Of a DNA stretch of 64,000 nt, positions 9,901 to 18,423 are shown in pieces; within the stretch, counting starts at the first letter, position 1; each line of letters begins with the position of its first letter. Made by a program: the position numbers and the translations under genes. The notes under the pieces are model-generated. The model did not search any database, had not been told where the DNA came from, and worked only from the letters and a program-made list of their open reading frames with translations. Origin of the DNA: Procambarus clarkii (Eukaryota; Arthropoda; Malacostraca; Decapoda; Cambaridae); assembly GCF_040958095.1 (NCBI RefSeq), contig NC_091160.1:42396194-42460193 (forward strand), written 5' to 3'.

Positions 9901-11494
9901 TGGTATCCGGCCGCCAACCTCACAACCATACGCTCTGCTACAATATTAGAACTCTTTGCTCCAGGTTAGTATATAGTGTCATGCCATTAAACTATTAGTA
10001 ATAAGTTTATATGGGTAGGCATGAACACACTCATCATCAAATTTGCACTCACTCGCTCTCTTATTGTCTTTCATCAATCACTCACGCTCACATATTATTT
10101 TGTTCACTCTTTCATCTTCTGTGTGTTAGTTCTCTTGAAACAGTCTCCGTGGTGTAGTGGTAAGACACTCGCCTGGCGTTCCGCGAGCGCTATGTCATGG
10201 GTTCGTATCCTGGCCGGGGAGGATTTACTGGGCGCAATTCCTTAACTGTAGCCTCTGTTTAACGCAACAGTAAAATGTGTACTTGGATGAAAAAACGATT
10301 CTTCGCGGCAGGGGATCGTATTCCAGGGACCTGCCCGAAACGCTACGCGTACTAGTGGCTGTACAAGAATGTAACAACTCTTGTATATATCTAAAAAAAA
10401 AAAAAATAAAAAAAAAAAAAAAATAATAATCTTTTTGTGATTACCGTCTTCAAATCAAATCAAATCAAATGTTTATTTAGGTAAGGTACATAAATACAAG
10501 AGATTTTACAAAGAGTGATGGATTTATAGATAGAGCTAGTACATACAATGCCTAAAGCCACTATTACGCAAAGCGTCTTGTGTATAGTAGATCAGTCTAT
10601 TGAATTCCTCGCTGAATTCAGTCGATCATTGCTTGGGGTTCTACTACCCAAAATCATTTACGTCCTCTAATTACTCGACACAAAGCTGTTATTAGAACAA
10701 TATCTAACTGTGGTCCCAGACATCACTCGGTACCCTTACCCAAATCTTTGAATATAAGAACACTGTTTTTTCCCAAAAAAATGGTGGGTTTTCTGAGGGA
10801 AGAGAAAACGTATGTCTGGAAGCTGACTTTAACCGCCCAAGCTGCGCGCGCAGCGGCCCGAGGTTAAAAAGCTAGGTGTGCAGACTGCGTGGTCCCTCTT
10901 CCCGTCAAGCAAGCAGCTGCTCACTTACAAAACTTATTGTCTATATTAAATTATGCCACCTATTTATAACAATTTGTCTGTCTTCTTAAAGGGCTTCACG
11001 GGCATTTTGATTGTCGGTTCTCAACATATAGGATCGTGAATCTTGTAATGGAATTCTTGTAATGTATTGCACTATCTACCAAATTATTGGTATATCTCAG
11101 AAACATATTTGGGGCCAGTACTGGATCTTTATGGAACACCAGTAGTGACAGTCCCATGGGAAACACTGTCAGGGGCCAATACTGTTCCTAAGGGAATTTT
11201 ATATGTAAAAATAATAATTTTGTTTTTTAACAATTCGTATCATGATTTGTGTATTTAAATGTCTCGCTTTGATTTGTTTGTTAATTCTTTTCATTTTTTC
11301 TTTTCCCAACAGAACACTTTGAAATGATAATGATTAATGCAACACCACTGGCACTGCTTGATATATGCGAAGTATGCGGGTCTTACCAGTGCCCGTATTG
11401 TCCCATCTACAGTGCTGCTTTCCAAGCCAAGCCAGCTGGCTGCATTCTGGGTCTATGGCTTCTGGTAGTGTCCTGGGTCTATGGCTTCTGGTAG
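1283..11494 (+). CDS. Thioester-protein / macroglobulin complement-related (CD109/Mcr-like) gene, 3' part, nine exons
   Basis: Exons 1283-1451, 3411-3538, 3698-3831, 6525-6766, 7312-7473, 7680-7876, 8953-9139, 9856-9964 and 11313-11494 join in one frame. After one leftover base they give 502 codons and a TAG. The product resembles the C-terminal third of alpha-2-macroglobulin/TEP proteins. Exons 1-4 give thioester-domain helices (YIDPHIIHKSVVFLLKYQ, NPDGSF, VETTSYALLVFLV). The next exons give the CUB/MG-like part (DTLVAMQALAEYAF), and exons 7-8 the receptor-binding domain (ALVEVEVPTGYMF). The last exon has a Cys cluster (CEVCGSYQCPYCPIY) and ends in a hydrophobic tail, suggesting a membrane or GPI anchor, as known for CD109. 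The thioester motif lies upstream of the window, so I cannot tell a reactive TEP from a thioester-lacking Mcr. All introns are GT-AG except one apparent GC-AG at 6767. Family members act in opsonisation (TEPs) or septate-junction assembly (Drosophila Mcr). Confidence is high for the superfamily, moderate for the subfamily. Confidence 0.88.
1456..1491 (+). repeat. Partial duplicate of exon sequence just inside the intron
   Basis: The bases after the donor (ttcctgctgaagtatcag, then a diverged gactgatggtagct) repeat exon bases around 1383-1417. This is a short tandem duplication of coding sequence across the exon-intron border, about 73 bp apart. Confidence 0.7.
1590..2090 (+). mobile_element. 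LINE reverse-transcriptase C-terminal remnant
   Basis: Translated fragments in shifting frames resemble the conserved tail of decapod LINE ORF2. They include TYKILNNLEDSDPDSLQKIRC and, near 2010-2040, a PWNCLP-like motif. The same family recurs at 45586-45861 and 47505-47760. A GC-rich insert near 1896-1966 (ctcgggccgggcttgggg) interrupts it and is probably another dispersed repeat. Confidence 0.55.
2247..2558 (+). repeat. 17-bp minisatellite, about 18 copies
   Basis: The unit is cttgtcagtgcctggtg or its variant ending ggcg. The first seven or so units carry ggtg and the rest ggcg, a clean switch near 2365. That pattern suggests two rounds of amplification from different founder units. Because 17 is not divisible by 3, all three plus frames are open over most of the array; these are not genes. 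Confidence 0.95.
2559..3410. other. Intron with LINE 3' remnant and small hairpin
   Basis: 2930-3055 resembles the 3' region of the LINE family seen near 47800 (ccggcttcttgtactc, gtggtcctcaggta). 3258-3268 and 3276-3286 form an 11-bp perfect inverted repeat (ggttgtattgt) followed by a gtatt microsatellite. The rest is AT-rich and unassigned. Confidence 0.5.
3411..3538 (+). CDS. TEP/Mcr-like exon 2 of window
   Basis: Acceptor tattttgaag and donor gtaagt. Codons read MKTGKETCVALTALVTITM and end AVEARARAV plus two bases. The phase joins exactly to the exon at 3698. The Met codon is internal, following the phase-0 end of the previous exon. The acceptor is weak in pyrimidines, so a few bases of uncertainty remain at the left border. 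Confidence 0.78.
3698..3831 (+). CDS. TEP/Mcr-like exon 3 of window
   Basis: Acceptor tgtttacag, donor gtatat. The sequence reads YHIAISAYALTLVGSPLAE, then AMLNKK, a thioester-domain helix typical of the superfamily. It enters with one base and leaves with one base. Confidence 0.83.
3838..3910. repeat. (ATT)n / (TA)n microsatellite
   Basis: A TATA-rich stretch passes into about fourteen ATT repeats immediately after the splice donor of the exon ending at 3831. Confidence 0.95.
4200..4395 (+). mobile_element. tRNA-derived SINE
   Basis: The head contains an A-box-like segment (gggctggacggtagagcga) and a B-box-like segment (gcgttcaatcccc) at tRNA-like spacing. A non-tRNA body follows (cttctcccgtcccatcccaa), ending in a ttccttcc tract. 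It lies in the intron after 3831. An intact tRNA gene is excluded by the lack of an acceptor-stem partner. Confidence 0.65.
4425..5060. repeat. GC-rich dispersed repeat family, copy 1
   Basis: It begins with cggctccccggagctatcc and contains gggaccacgagccagaacctgg. Related segments occur at 8035-8480 (gggaccaccagccagaacctgg) and near 7090-7145 (gagcctctggggttcaccc). A long open frame crosses it (4507-5295) but has low-complexity composition and no recognisable domain, so I treat it as repeat. The class is unknown; it is possibly a non-autonomous element of this lineage. Confidence 0.55.
5300..6460 (+). mobile_element. LINE ORF2 thumb/C-terminal remnants (two tails)
   Basis: The translation contains NLGVLLDRKLSPEDHLKNI, then KLFMTFVRPKLECGVVEW and YEERLEALNMPKLEDRRKR, followed by MITTYKIVTRI: the C-terminal region of a LINE ORF2. 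The tail (gtgatggaggccaaaacc) at 6160-6240 is repeated at 6345-6460, as if a second truncated copy landed next to the first. Several frameshifts and stops mark it as dead. Confidence 0.75.
6525..6766 (+). CDS. TEP/Mcr-like exon 4 of window, GC donor
   Basis: Acceptor cacaatgaaag. Two bases complete a Gly codon, then DMTYWARSP, ELWDSHAVETTSYALLVFLV and MRWLNAVRDWDCAFISTV. The exon must end after GTG at 6766 to join the phase-0 exon at 7312, giving FISTV-DTLVA. That makes the donor gcaagt, a GC-AG intron. Confidence 0.82.
6880..7145. repeat. GC-rich internally repetitive intron segment
   Basis: Short runs such as gggtgacccc and gtggaccccgtgggggcc repeat imperfectly across 6895-7030. Past 7090 the sequence resembles part of the dispersed family at 4425. 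It has no coding signature, and its GC content contrasts sharply with the AT-rich intron. Confidence 0.5.
7312..7473 (+). CDS. TEP/Mcr-like exon 5 of window
   Basis: Acceptor catttcttcag, donor gtacaa, 54 whole codons. DTLVAMQALAEYAFRARL is the characteristic end of the thioester domain and return to the CUB domain. The rest (TLDVTVQPAEHYYVSI) is beta-strand-like. Confidence 0.88.
7680..7876 (+). CDS. TEP/Mcr-like exon 6 of window
   Basis: Acceptor ttttcctcag, donor gtaaag. GAGQAVAQLEITWGVDGLNF fits the segment ahead of the receptor-binding domain in A2M/TEP proteins. The exon leaves two bases that join to 8953. Confidence 0.85.
8035..8480. repeat. GC-rich dispersed repeat family, copy 2
   Basis: It shares ordered blocks with the copy at 4425: a ccccggaggct start, agctatcc, catcagtcag and ccagccagaacctgg. 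It lies in the intron 7877-8952. The remaining intron (8481-8952) shows only short echoes such as gctacctacagtatg, repeated at 8687-8703 and 8714-8730. Confidence 0.55.
8953..9139 (+). CDS. TEP/Mcr-like exon 7 of window (receptor-binding domain)
   Basis: Acceptor tgcgtacag, donor gtaagt. After an Arg codon completed across the junction it reads WVATEDGATSSAALVEVEVP, then TGYMFFQPLAEDVV, the start of the A2M receptor-binding domain. Confidence 0.87.
9355..9650 (-). mobile_element. SINE/LINE 3'-end fragments
   Basis: 9360-9510 on the minus strand has a B-box-like start and the tail shared with the SINEs at 10140 and 48005 (ttacattcttgtaaagcc). 9540-9580 carries a caaat repeat followed by gtttattcgggtaaaagtac, a LINE 3' end on the minus strand. 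Directly joined on the plus strand is the tail seen at 6160 and 6345 (gtggtggaagccaaaatcg). Confidence 0.5.
9856..9964 (+). CDS. TEP/Mcr-like exon 8 of window
   Basis: Acceptor cacgttgcag, donor gttagt. IPSEKKQCFSYNIQRWYPAA then SATILELFAP is typical of the C-terminal strands of the receptor-binding domain. It ends with one base that joins 11313. Confidence 0.86.
10140..10440 (+). mobile_element. tRNA-derived SINE with LINE-like tail
   Basis: The tRNA-like head has an A box (gtggtgtagtggtaagac) and B box (gggttcgtatcc). The body (ggggaggatttactgggcgc) is followed by a tail with cctgcccgaaacgct and cttgtatatatct, then poly(A). The tail matches the 3' end of the LINE at 38971-39040 closely enough to suggest that LINE machinery mobilises it. 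Other copies: 57830-58094 (plus) and 48005-48236 (minus). Confidence 0.85.
10445..10760. mobile_element. LINE fragment with inverted 5' part
   Basis: 10445-10576 is the minus-strand 3' end of the LINE found at 33477-39110 (aaat-type tail, tttatttaggtaaggtac, ctagtacatacaatgcctaa). 10636-10758 is a plus-strand piece of the ORF2 C-terminus (GSTTQNHLRPLITRHKAV). The opposite orientations with the 3' end intact fit twin-primed insertion. Confidence 0.7.
10828..10868. other. GC-rich fold-back sequence
   Basis: Outer arms tttaacc and ggttaaa enclose a 14-bp perfect palindrome (gctgcgcgcgcagc). Function is unknown; it may be a small transposon relic. Confidence 0.6.
11313..11494 (+). CDS. TEP/Mcr-like last exon with minisatellite-encoded tail
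   Basis: Acceptor ttttcccaacag. The exon reads HFEMIMINATPLALLD, then CEVCGSYQCPYCPIYSAAFQ. It then enters the first two 26-bp minisatellite units, which encode LWLLVVSWVYGFW before a TAG at 11492. The tail after AKPAGC is continuously hydrophobic for about 16 residues and ends at once, the form of a GPI-anchor signal or short membrane anchor. The frame agrees with all eight upstream exons. A splice donor before the array would give a different C-terminus, but none with a good consensus is visible. Confidence 0.7.
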
Positions 11495-14357
11495 TGTCCT
11501 GGGTCTATGGCTTCTGGTAGTGTCCCGGGTCTATGGCTTCTGGTAGTGTCCCGGGTCTCTGGCTTCTGGTAGTGTCCCGGGTCTCTGGCTTCTGGTAGTG
11601 TCCCGGGTCTCTGGCTTCTGGTAGTGTCCCGGGTCTATGGCTTCTGGTAGTGTCCCGGGTCTATGGCTTCTGGTAGTGTCCCGGGTCTATGGCTTCTGGT
11701 AGTGTCCCGGGTCTATGGCTTCTGGTAGTGTCCCGGGTCTATGGCTTCTGGTAGTGTCCCGGGTCTATGGCTTCTGGTAGTGTCCCGGGTCTCTGGCTTC
11801 TGGTAGTGTCCCGGGTCTCTGGCTTCTGGTAGTGTCCCGGGTCTATGGCTTCTGGTAGTGTCCCGGGTCTATGGCTTCTGGTAGTGTCCCGGGTCTATGG
11901 CTTCTGGTAGTGTCCCGGGTCTATGGCTTCTGGTAGTGTCCCGGGTCTATGGCTTCTGGTAGTGTCCCGGGTCTATGGCTTCTGGTAGTATCCTGGGTCT
12001 ATGGCTTCTGGTAGTGTCCTGGGTCTATGGCTTCTGGTAGTGTCCTGGGTCTATGGCTTCTGGTAGTGTCCCGGGTCTCTGGCTCTGGTAGTGTCCCGGG
12101 TCTATGGCTTCTGGTAGTGTCCCGGGTCTATGGCTTCTGGTAGTGTCCCGGGTCTATGGCTTCTGGTAGTATCCCGGGTCTATGGCTTCTGGTAGTGTCC
12201 TGGGTCTATGGCTTCTGGTAGTGTCCTGGGTCTATGGCTTCTGGTAGTGTCCTGGGTCTATGGCTTCTGGTAGTGTCCTGGGTCTATGGCTTCTGGTAGT
12301 GTCCTGGGTCTATGGCTTCTGGTAGTATCCTGGGTCTATGGCTTCTGGTAGTGTCCTGGGTCTATGGCTTCTGGTAGTGTCCCGGGTCTATGGCTTCTGG
12401 TAGTGTCCCGGGTCTATGGCTTCTGGTAGTGTCCTGGGTCTATGGCTTCTGGTAGTGTCCCGGGGCTGGAGCTTCTGGTAGTGTCCCGGGGCTGGAGCTT
12501 CTGGTAGTGTCCCGGGGCTGGAGCTTCTGGTAGTGTCCTGGGTCTATGGCTTCTGGTAGTGTCCTGGGTCTATGGCTTCTGGTAGTGTCCTGGGTCTATG
12601 GCTTCTGGTAGTGTCCTGGGTCTATGGCTTCTGGTAGTGTCCTGGGTCTATGGCTTCTGGTAGTGTCCTGGGTCTATGGCTTCTGGTAGTGTCCCGGGGC
12701 TGGAGCTTCTGGTAGTGTCCCGGGGCTGGAGCTTCTGGTAGTGTCCCGGGGCTGGAGCTTCTGGTAGTGTCCCGGGGCTGGAGCTTCTGGTAGTGTCCCG
12801 GGGCTGGAGCTTCTGGTAGTGTCCCGGGGCTGGAGCTTCTGGTAGTGTCCCGGGGCTGGAGCTTCTGGTAGTGTCCCGGGGCTGGAGCTTCTGGTAGTGT
12901 CCCGGGGCTGGAGCTTCTGGTAGTGTCCCGGGGCTGGAGCTTCTGGTAGTGTCCCGGGGCTGGAGCTTCTGGTAGTGTCCCGGGGCTGGAGCTTCTGGTA
13001 GTGTCCCGGGGCTGGAGCTTCTGGTAGTGTCCCGGGGCTGGAGCTTCTGGTAGTGTCCCGGGGCTGGAGCTTCTGGTAGTGTCCCGGGGCTGGAGCTTCT
13101 GGTAGTGTCCCGGGGCTGGAGCTTCTGGTAGTGTCCCGGGGCTGGAGCTTCTGGTAGTGTCCCGGGGCTGGAGCTTCTGGTAGTGTCCCGGGGCTGGAGC
13201 TTCTGGTAGTGTCCCGGGGCTGGAGCTTCTGGTAGTGTCCCGGGGCTGGAGCTTCTGGTAGTGTCCCGGGGCTGGAGCTTCTGGTAGTGTCCCGGGGCTG
13301 GAGCTTCTGGTAGTGTCCCGGGGCTGGAGCTTCTGGTAGTGTCCCGGGGCTGGAGCTTCTGGTAGTGTCCCGGGGCTGGAGCTTCTGGTAGTGTCCCGGG
13401 GCTGGAGCTTCTGGTAGTGTCCCGGGGCTGGAGCTTCTGGTAGTGTCCCGGGGCTGGAGCTTCTGGTAGTGTCCCGGGGCTGGAGCTTCTGGTAGTGTCC
13501 CGGGGCTGGAGCTTCTGGTAGTGTCCCGGGGCTGGAGCTTCTGGTAGTGTCCCGGGGCTGGAGCTTCTGGTAGTGTCCCGGGGCTGGAGCTTCTGGTAGT
13601 GTCCCGGGGCTGGAGCTTCTGGTAGTGTCCCGGGGCTGGAGCTTCTGGTAGTGTCCCGGGGCTGGAGCTTCTGGTAGTGTCCCGGGGCTGTAGCTTCTGG
13701 TAGTGTCCCGGGGCTGTAGCTTCTGGTAGTGTCCCGGGGCTGTTGCTTCTGGTAGTGTCCCGGGGCTGTTGCTTCTGGTAGTGTCCCGGGGCTGTTGCTA
13801 TTGGTAGTGTCCCGGGGCTGGAGCTTCTGGTAGTGTCCCGGGGCTGTAGCTTCTGGTAGTGTCCCGGGGCTGTTGCTTCTGGTAGTGTCCCGGGGCTGTT
13901 GCTTCTGGTAGTGTCCCGGGGCTGTTGCTTCTGGTAGTGTCCCGGGGCTGTTGCTATTGGTAGTGTCCCGGGGCTGTTGCTATTGGTAGTGTCCCGGGAC
14001 TGTTGCTTCTGGTAGTGTCCCGGGTCTGTGGCTTCTGGTAGTGTCCCGGGTCTGTGGCTTCTGGTAGTGTCCCGGGTCTGTGGCTTCTGGTAGTGTCCCG
14101 GGGCTGTGGCTTCTGGTAGTGTCCCGGGGCTGTGGCTTCTGGTAGTGTCCCGGGGCTGTGGCTTCTGGTAGTGTCCCGGGGCTGTGGCTTCTGGTAGTGT
14201 CCCGGGGCTGTGGCTTCTGGTAGTGTCCCGGGGCTGTTGCTTCTGGTAGTGTCCCGGGACTGTTGCTTCTGGTAGTGTCCCGGGACTGTAGCTTCTGGTA
14301 GTGTCCCGGGACTGTTGCTTCTGGTAGTGTCCCGGGGCTGCAGCTTCTGGTAGTGTC
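11447..14357 (+). repeat. 26-bp minisatellite, about 112 copies in variant blocks
   Basis: The unit is cttctggtagtgtcc plus a variable 11 bases. Blocks differ in the variable part: ggtctatgg then ggtctctgg, a long homogeneous run of ggctggag near 12465-13690, then ggctgtag, ggctgttg, ggctgtgg and gtctgtgg near the right end. Single-unit interruptions (a 25-bp unit near 12080, ctattgg variants near 13800 and 13975) can serve as phase markers. Frames open across it are artefacts. Confidence 0.97.
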
Positions 14358-14754
14358 CTGTTTTGGTTACAGGATACCTGATGTTTTGGTTAACAAAGAT
14401 TGGAAAAGTAAATAGATCCTGTAAAAGGCCTTTTGCAAATTTCATTTCTTATGTTCAATATGCGATCTTAGCTTGAAAATTAACTTTGAAAAAATGGGAA
14501 ACAGTATGGCAGTACCTCACTAAGGAAAAACGGGCTTAATGTGGGAAATTGAATGCTGATTGCTTAGGAGACGAAAACATCCCAGACAGGAGCCGGCATT
14601 TTAATCCTCTTGCGACAATTATTGAAAATGTGAATAAAGGTCATAACAGAAAACGGACTTTTTCAGGAAAGATGAAGATTGACTGACGTCATTGACCATT
14701 AGCCATGTCTGTGCAGGGTCACCGCGGTAACGAAATTTAAGTGCAAGCCGGCCT
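14358..14754. other. Unassigned sequence after the minisatellite
   Basis: There is no coding or RNA feature that I can support. It may hold the 3' UTR of the TEP/Mcr-like gene if transcription crosses the array. Confidence 0.3.
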
Positions 14755-15480
14755 TCCTCATGGCTCTTGGGTTCTTTAATCCGGTTCATCCAGTGGTTGT
14801 CGAGATCCAGCATTGGCTGTTTCTTGTTCACAGTAAATTTAAGTCGGTTGAGTTTTGTTGGGTTCCCAGCCATATTGGTCTCTTTAAATGTGTGCGGATG
14901 CTGCCGCCAGGGAAGCTGTCCACTCTTGTCCCATCTCTCGTAATGGTATTCCTTATTCCGACTTTTACCCAGTTATCCATTCCTCCATCCTTACTTGTTG
15001 GCAGGCTTCTTGGTCGTCTGTTACTGGTAACAAACTACGTTCTCTTAAAAGTTGTGTGTCCTCATGGCCGTCCTCCTACCACCGTAACTGGTGATGGGAA
15101 ATGGCTCTGGCGAGGTTGCGTATTGGCCATACTCGCTTAACTCATGGTCACTTGGAGCGCCGCCCTGCTCTCTTTATTGTCCTAATTGCATTGTCCCTCT
15201 TACGGTCGTGCATATCCTTGTTGAATGTCCTGACTTCCGGGACGAGCGTGTCTTGTTTTCCAAACGTCCCCCGCGGTCGCTTGTCTCTCGATAGTATTCT
15301 TGGTGACTCGGATACTTTTGATATCGTTCGCCTTATGCGTTTCTGTTCCCGTATTGGCATCCTTGGTGATATTTAGCGCCCTCTGGTTATCCCGCACATT
15401 TGATGGTACTACATTGCCTTCCCGGTTTGGTGCCTTCTTTTTGATAATTATTTACTTGAATAAGGAACTCGATGTAGTGT
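14755..15480 (+). mobile_element. Jockey/I-like LINE 3' part: RNase H and zinc knuckle
   Basis: In shifting frames the translation gives FCWVPSHIG, an RNase H C-terminal motif, then DAAAREAVHSCPIS. LARLRIGHTRLTHGHL and CPNC-TVVHILVECPDF follow, the latter a Cys/His knuckle typical of the C-terminus of these ORF2 proteins. Frameshifts occur about every 100-200 bp, so it is dead. Related copies lie antisense at 19500-22970. Confidence 0.85.
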
Positions 15481-17690
15481 AAATTTAACCTAATTCCAAT
15501 TTAATTAATACTTTAAGAGATAAGCTCATATATAGTACTCTCAACTAGTCTTGTCTTTGATACTGGGTCAGTTCATAACATGATTACAGTATTTGCCAGA
15601 AAGTCGGGTAAAAATATTTTGAAACCCACCAATTATATTTAAGAAGAGGTATTATGGAAAAGTTAGAACTTTTTAGCAAGTTTAATTTGAGAAAATAAAG
15701 AATACTCTACAATCAAAATATACAGTATACATGTTTGTTAATACAGTATTACAGACTTAGCACAGAAAGAACAATACCTCCCCCTCCAGTGATAAATACT
15801 ACCTAGGCACCTGCCTCTTGGTCAGAGTTGCAAAATTCCATGTTTGAGCACTACAACAATTAAACTGTCCTTATGCCATCTTGAATTATATTTAAATATA
15901 CAGTATATTGAAATGTAATTAATTTCCTCACCTTCAATCACTTTGGAAAATTACTTTATTTTGAGTGTTATGATAACATACTATGAAAGTTCTTTCATAA
16001 GTTTATAGACATGCCTAGTTTGTCACAATCTGTACCCATAATAGATGAATATCATTTTCTAATTAGTCACATTTAACATTAACTCAACAAATCCTTAAAA
16101 AAAAATGGTCATGTAATATCACGAGTTGGAGGAGTCTGAAATCAACATTCACACTCTTGGCCAATAAATTACCAGAATAGTGTTCCAAACACCGCTTGTA
16201 TTTAATGATTCAGTTTTACTATTTACTCAAGTCTTGTAAAATTTAATACTTATTAAAGTACAGTACTGGACTGGATGTTCTATATATATTTTTTATTTCC
16301 CCTAGCTAAGAATAGTTTGCCCTTTACTATGTATATAACAACCCAAATTATCCTCGTATCCTCAGGAAACACAGCTGCCATTTGCCAGAGTGGCTGGTCC
16401 CACCCAGCCTGCAGAGAATCTTTGAATTCAGCCAAGACTGCCAAGTCCTTGCCCTTCTGATGATTCTTTGGTACACTGACACCAAACATGTTCCTTACTA
16501 TTTAATAGTAATTTTAATAGCTAAAAATTTCCTTGTAGGTATCATTTGCTTATTACAGATGAATGAAAACTCATATTTCCACTAAGCTTGTTCTCTTCAA
16601 TCACTTTTAATTCATCTGCATTACACACACCGTCATCACAATATTAGTCAATTCTTCCAGTTATAAAAAATTCACACATGGCTTTAGACTTAATGTACTT
16701 TTCACACAGCAGTATTTGTCAATTCTCTCTACTCAATAGAGTTCTTCATCAACCTGTTAACAACTGGAGCTGTATGAAAGAGCAGTCTATATAGCTATCA
16801 ACAATTTACTTGTACCATTTAGAGCACTCACTTTTAGCTTTAAAGGGTCTGTACTTTCCCATGTTAAGTTTCCTTAGTGCAGACTGATGTGTGGAAGCCA
16901 CCTGTCCTTTCTGAGACTGTTATATCTAAGAAAGGTAGCTTGCCTTTTCCTTCCATCTAATAAGTACAGTAAATTTAAGCATTGTGTTCTCAACTATCAA
17001 GATTCTGGAGCTAACAGCTGAATATACCCTGCCAGTAGTAGGTGTATGCCTTGAAATTAAATTTAGTAAAGTACTACAAAAACATGGGACACTACTAGAT
17101 ATGCACCTTTACATAACTGTGAAGTTAGGTAAAACTTCAGCAGTCACCATTTCATTGCTCCAGCCAGTATGTCTGAATGGTGTGTGGGTGTCCGCACATA
17201 CATGCAGGAGCAAAGGTAATGGAAGCAAACAGGGAAATAAATTCTATAGTCATTTTGCCCATTTTTTTTAATGGATCATCTGTCATTAGGTGAGGAGTGG
17301 GCACATACATGCATTATTGTCTCTATTTCCTCTTTCATGGGATAGAAAACCACCATTCTAAGAAAGAAAAATAGGAGCATAATAAAAATATATAGATATT
17401 AAATAATAAAAAAATTAAAAATATCATGTTAGTTCATTATATAATTGACAATATACTGTATAATATTACAAATAAACGAGTACTATCACACTCGAATAAT
17501 CATCCACAGCAGCAGTCCAGCTTTTCTTAAGACCAGGTGTATAGTGCTGCTTGTGATTTTTCATCTACTGTACATTACATATAAATAAATTTAATCTCTC
17601 CTTACGAACTACTACTACCCAACATTGTTCCTTACCACACCTGTGCTGTCCACACTCCCTAATTCCTCACTCTCTCACCATGTATGACCT
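15481..17690. other. AT-rich intergenic DNA, nothing recognised
   Basis: Both strands carry only short open frames without domain signatures. Scattered copies of a tacagtat/gtactgta motif occur here, as across the window. No tRNA, rRNA or terminal repeats were seen. Confidence 0.4.
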
Positions 17691-17699
17691 TCCTCATTA

Positions 17700-18421
17700 T
17701 TCATATTTACAGTACTTGAATACACACAATTCGATCAACCATCAGTCATTTACTCGATATTCTCTAACCACCTCGGAATACACTTTCCAATATTGCAGTT
17801 TATTGACTTCCACATCACTCCATGTCATTTTGATTCTCTACCTTTTTATTATCTTACCCTTGAGGTTACCTTGAGGTGGTTCAGAGGATCAATGTCCCCT
17901 ACAGCCTGCTCTCTGACTAGGCCTTCTAACACCACATACACGCTCCTCAGATTATCTACTTCTGCTGCTCTGACCCTTGATTTTCCATTCATATAACACT
18001 AACATCTCAGGACCATAGTTAAGTGTTGATACTACAACTTAATGCAGCCATCTGATTGTATCTATTTCTATTTAATTTTTTCCTAACCAGGAATTTTGTT
18101 GTAACAGCCACTTTCCTTCCATGACTCGCCTACTCCCACCTTTGAATAAAAAAAAAGTTCTATGAGCAATCACACTGACATTTAAAGGGATCAACCGCTT
18201 CCAGCATTTTACCATTTACATTTATTTCAGACAATTTTCTTCATGATTTCTACCATTACTTTATTCCACAATCATGTCTAAGTCTATACTAACATATCTC
18301 CATAAAATGTTAAGCTAATCTAAAAAGCTCATTCACTCTCGCTGTTACTGGAGCTATATGATCTGCATATGTCGAATTTGACATGCTCCAACTACTCATT
18401 TTAGGTCTATACAGTATACTG
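17700..18421 (-). mobile_element. Degenerate LINE reverse-transcriptase, palm/thumb part
   Basis: On the minus strand, fragments read YADHIAPVTARVNELF, then LSEINVNGKMLEAVDPFK. These resemble the YADD region and the following lines of a LINE reverse transcriptase, with the catalytic DD decayed to DH. It appears to be the downstream part of the same element whose upstream part lies at 23290-23930, the two being separated by later insertions. A SINE fragment (ccttgaggttaccttgagg) sits at 17860-17935. Confidence 0.45.
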
Positions 18422-18423
18422 TA

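Noticed and set aside
10140-10220. tRNA gene
   Set aside because: A and B boxes present, but no acceptor-stem pairing, and it is the head of a SINE with a LINE-like tail and poly(A).
11447-14357. CRISPR-like array
   Set aside because: Units are contiguous with no unique spacers, and the DNA is eukaryotic; the same applies to all other arrays here.
13954-14445. Minus-strand PGTLPEAT-type repeat protein
   Set aside because: Reading of the 26-bp array's right end; no gene context.
16275-17271. Several 60-95-codon plus frames
   Set aside because: No splice sites, domain or codon signature; AT-rich chance frames.
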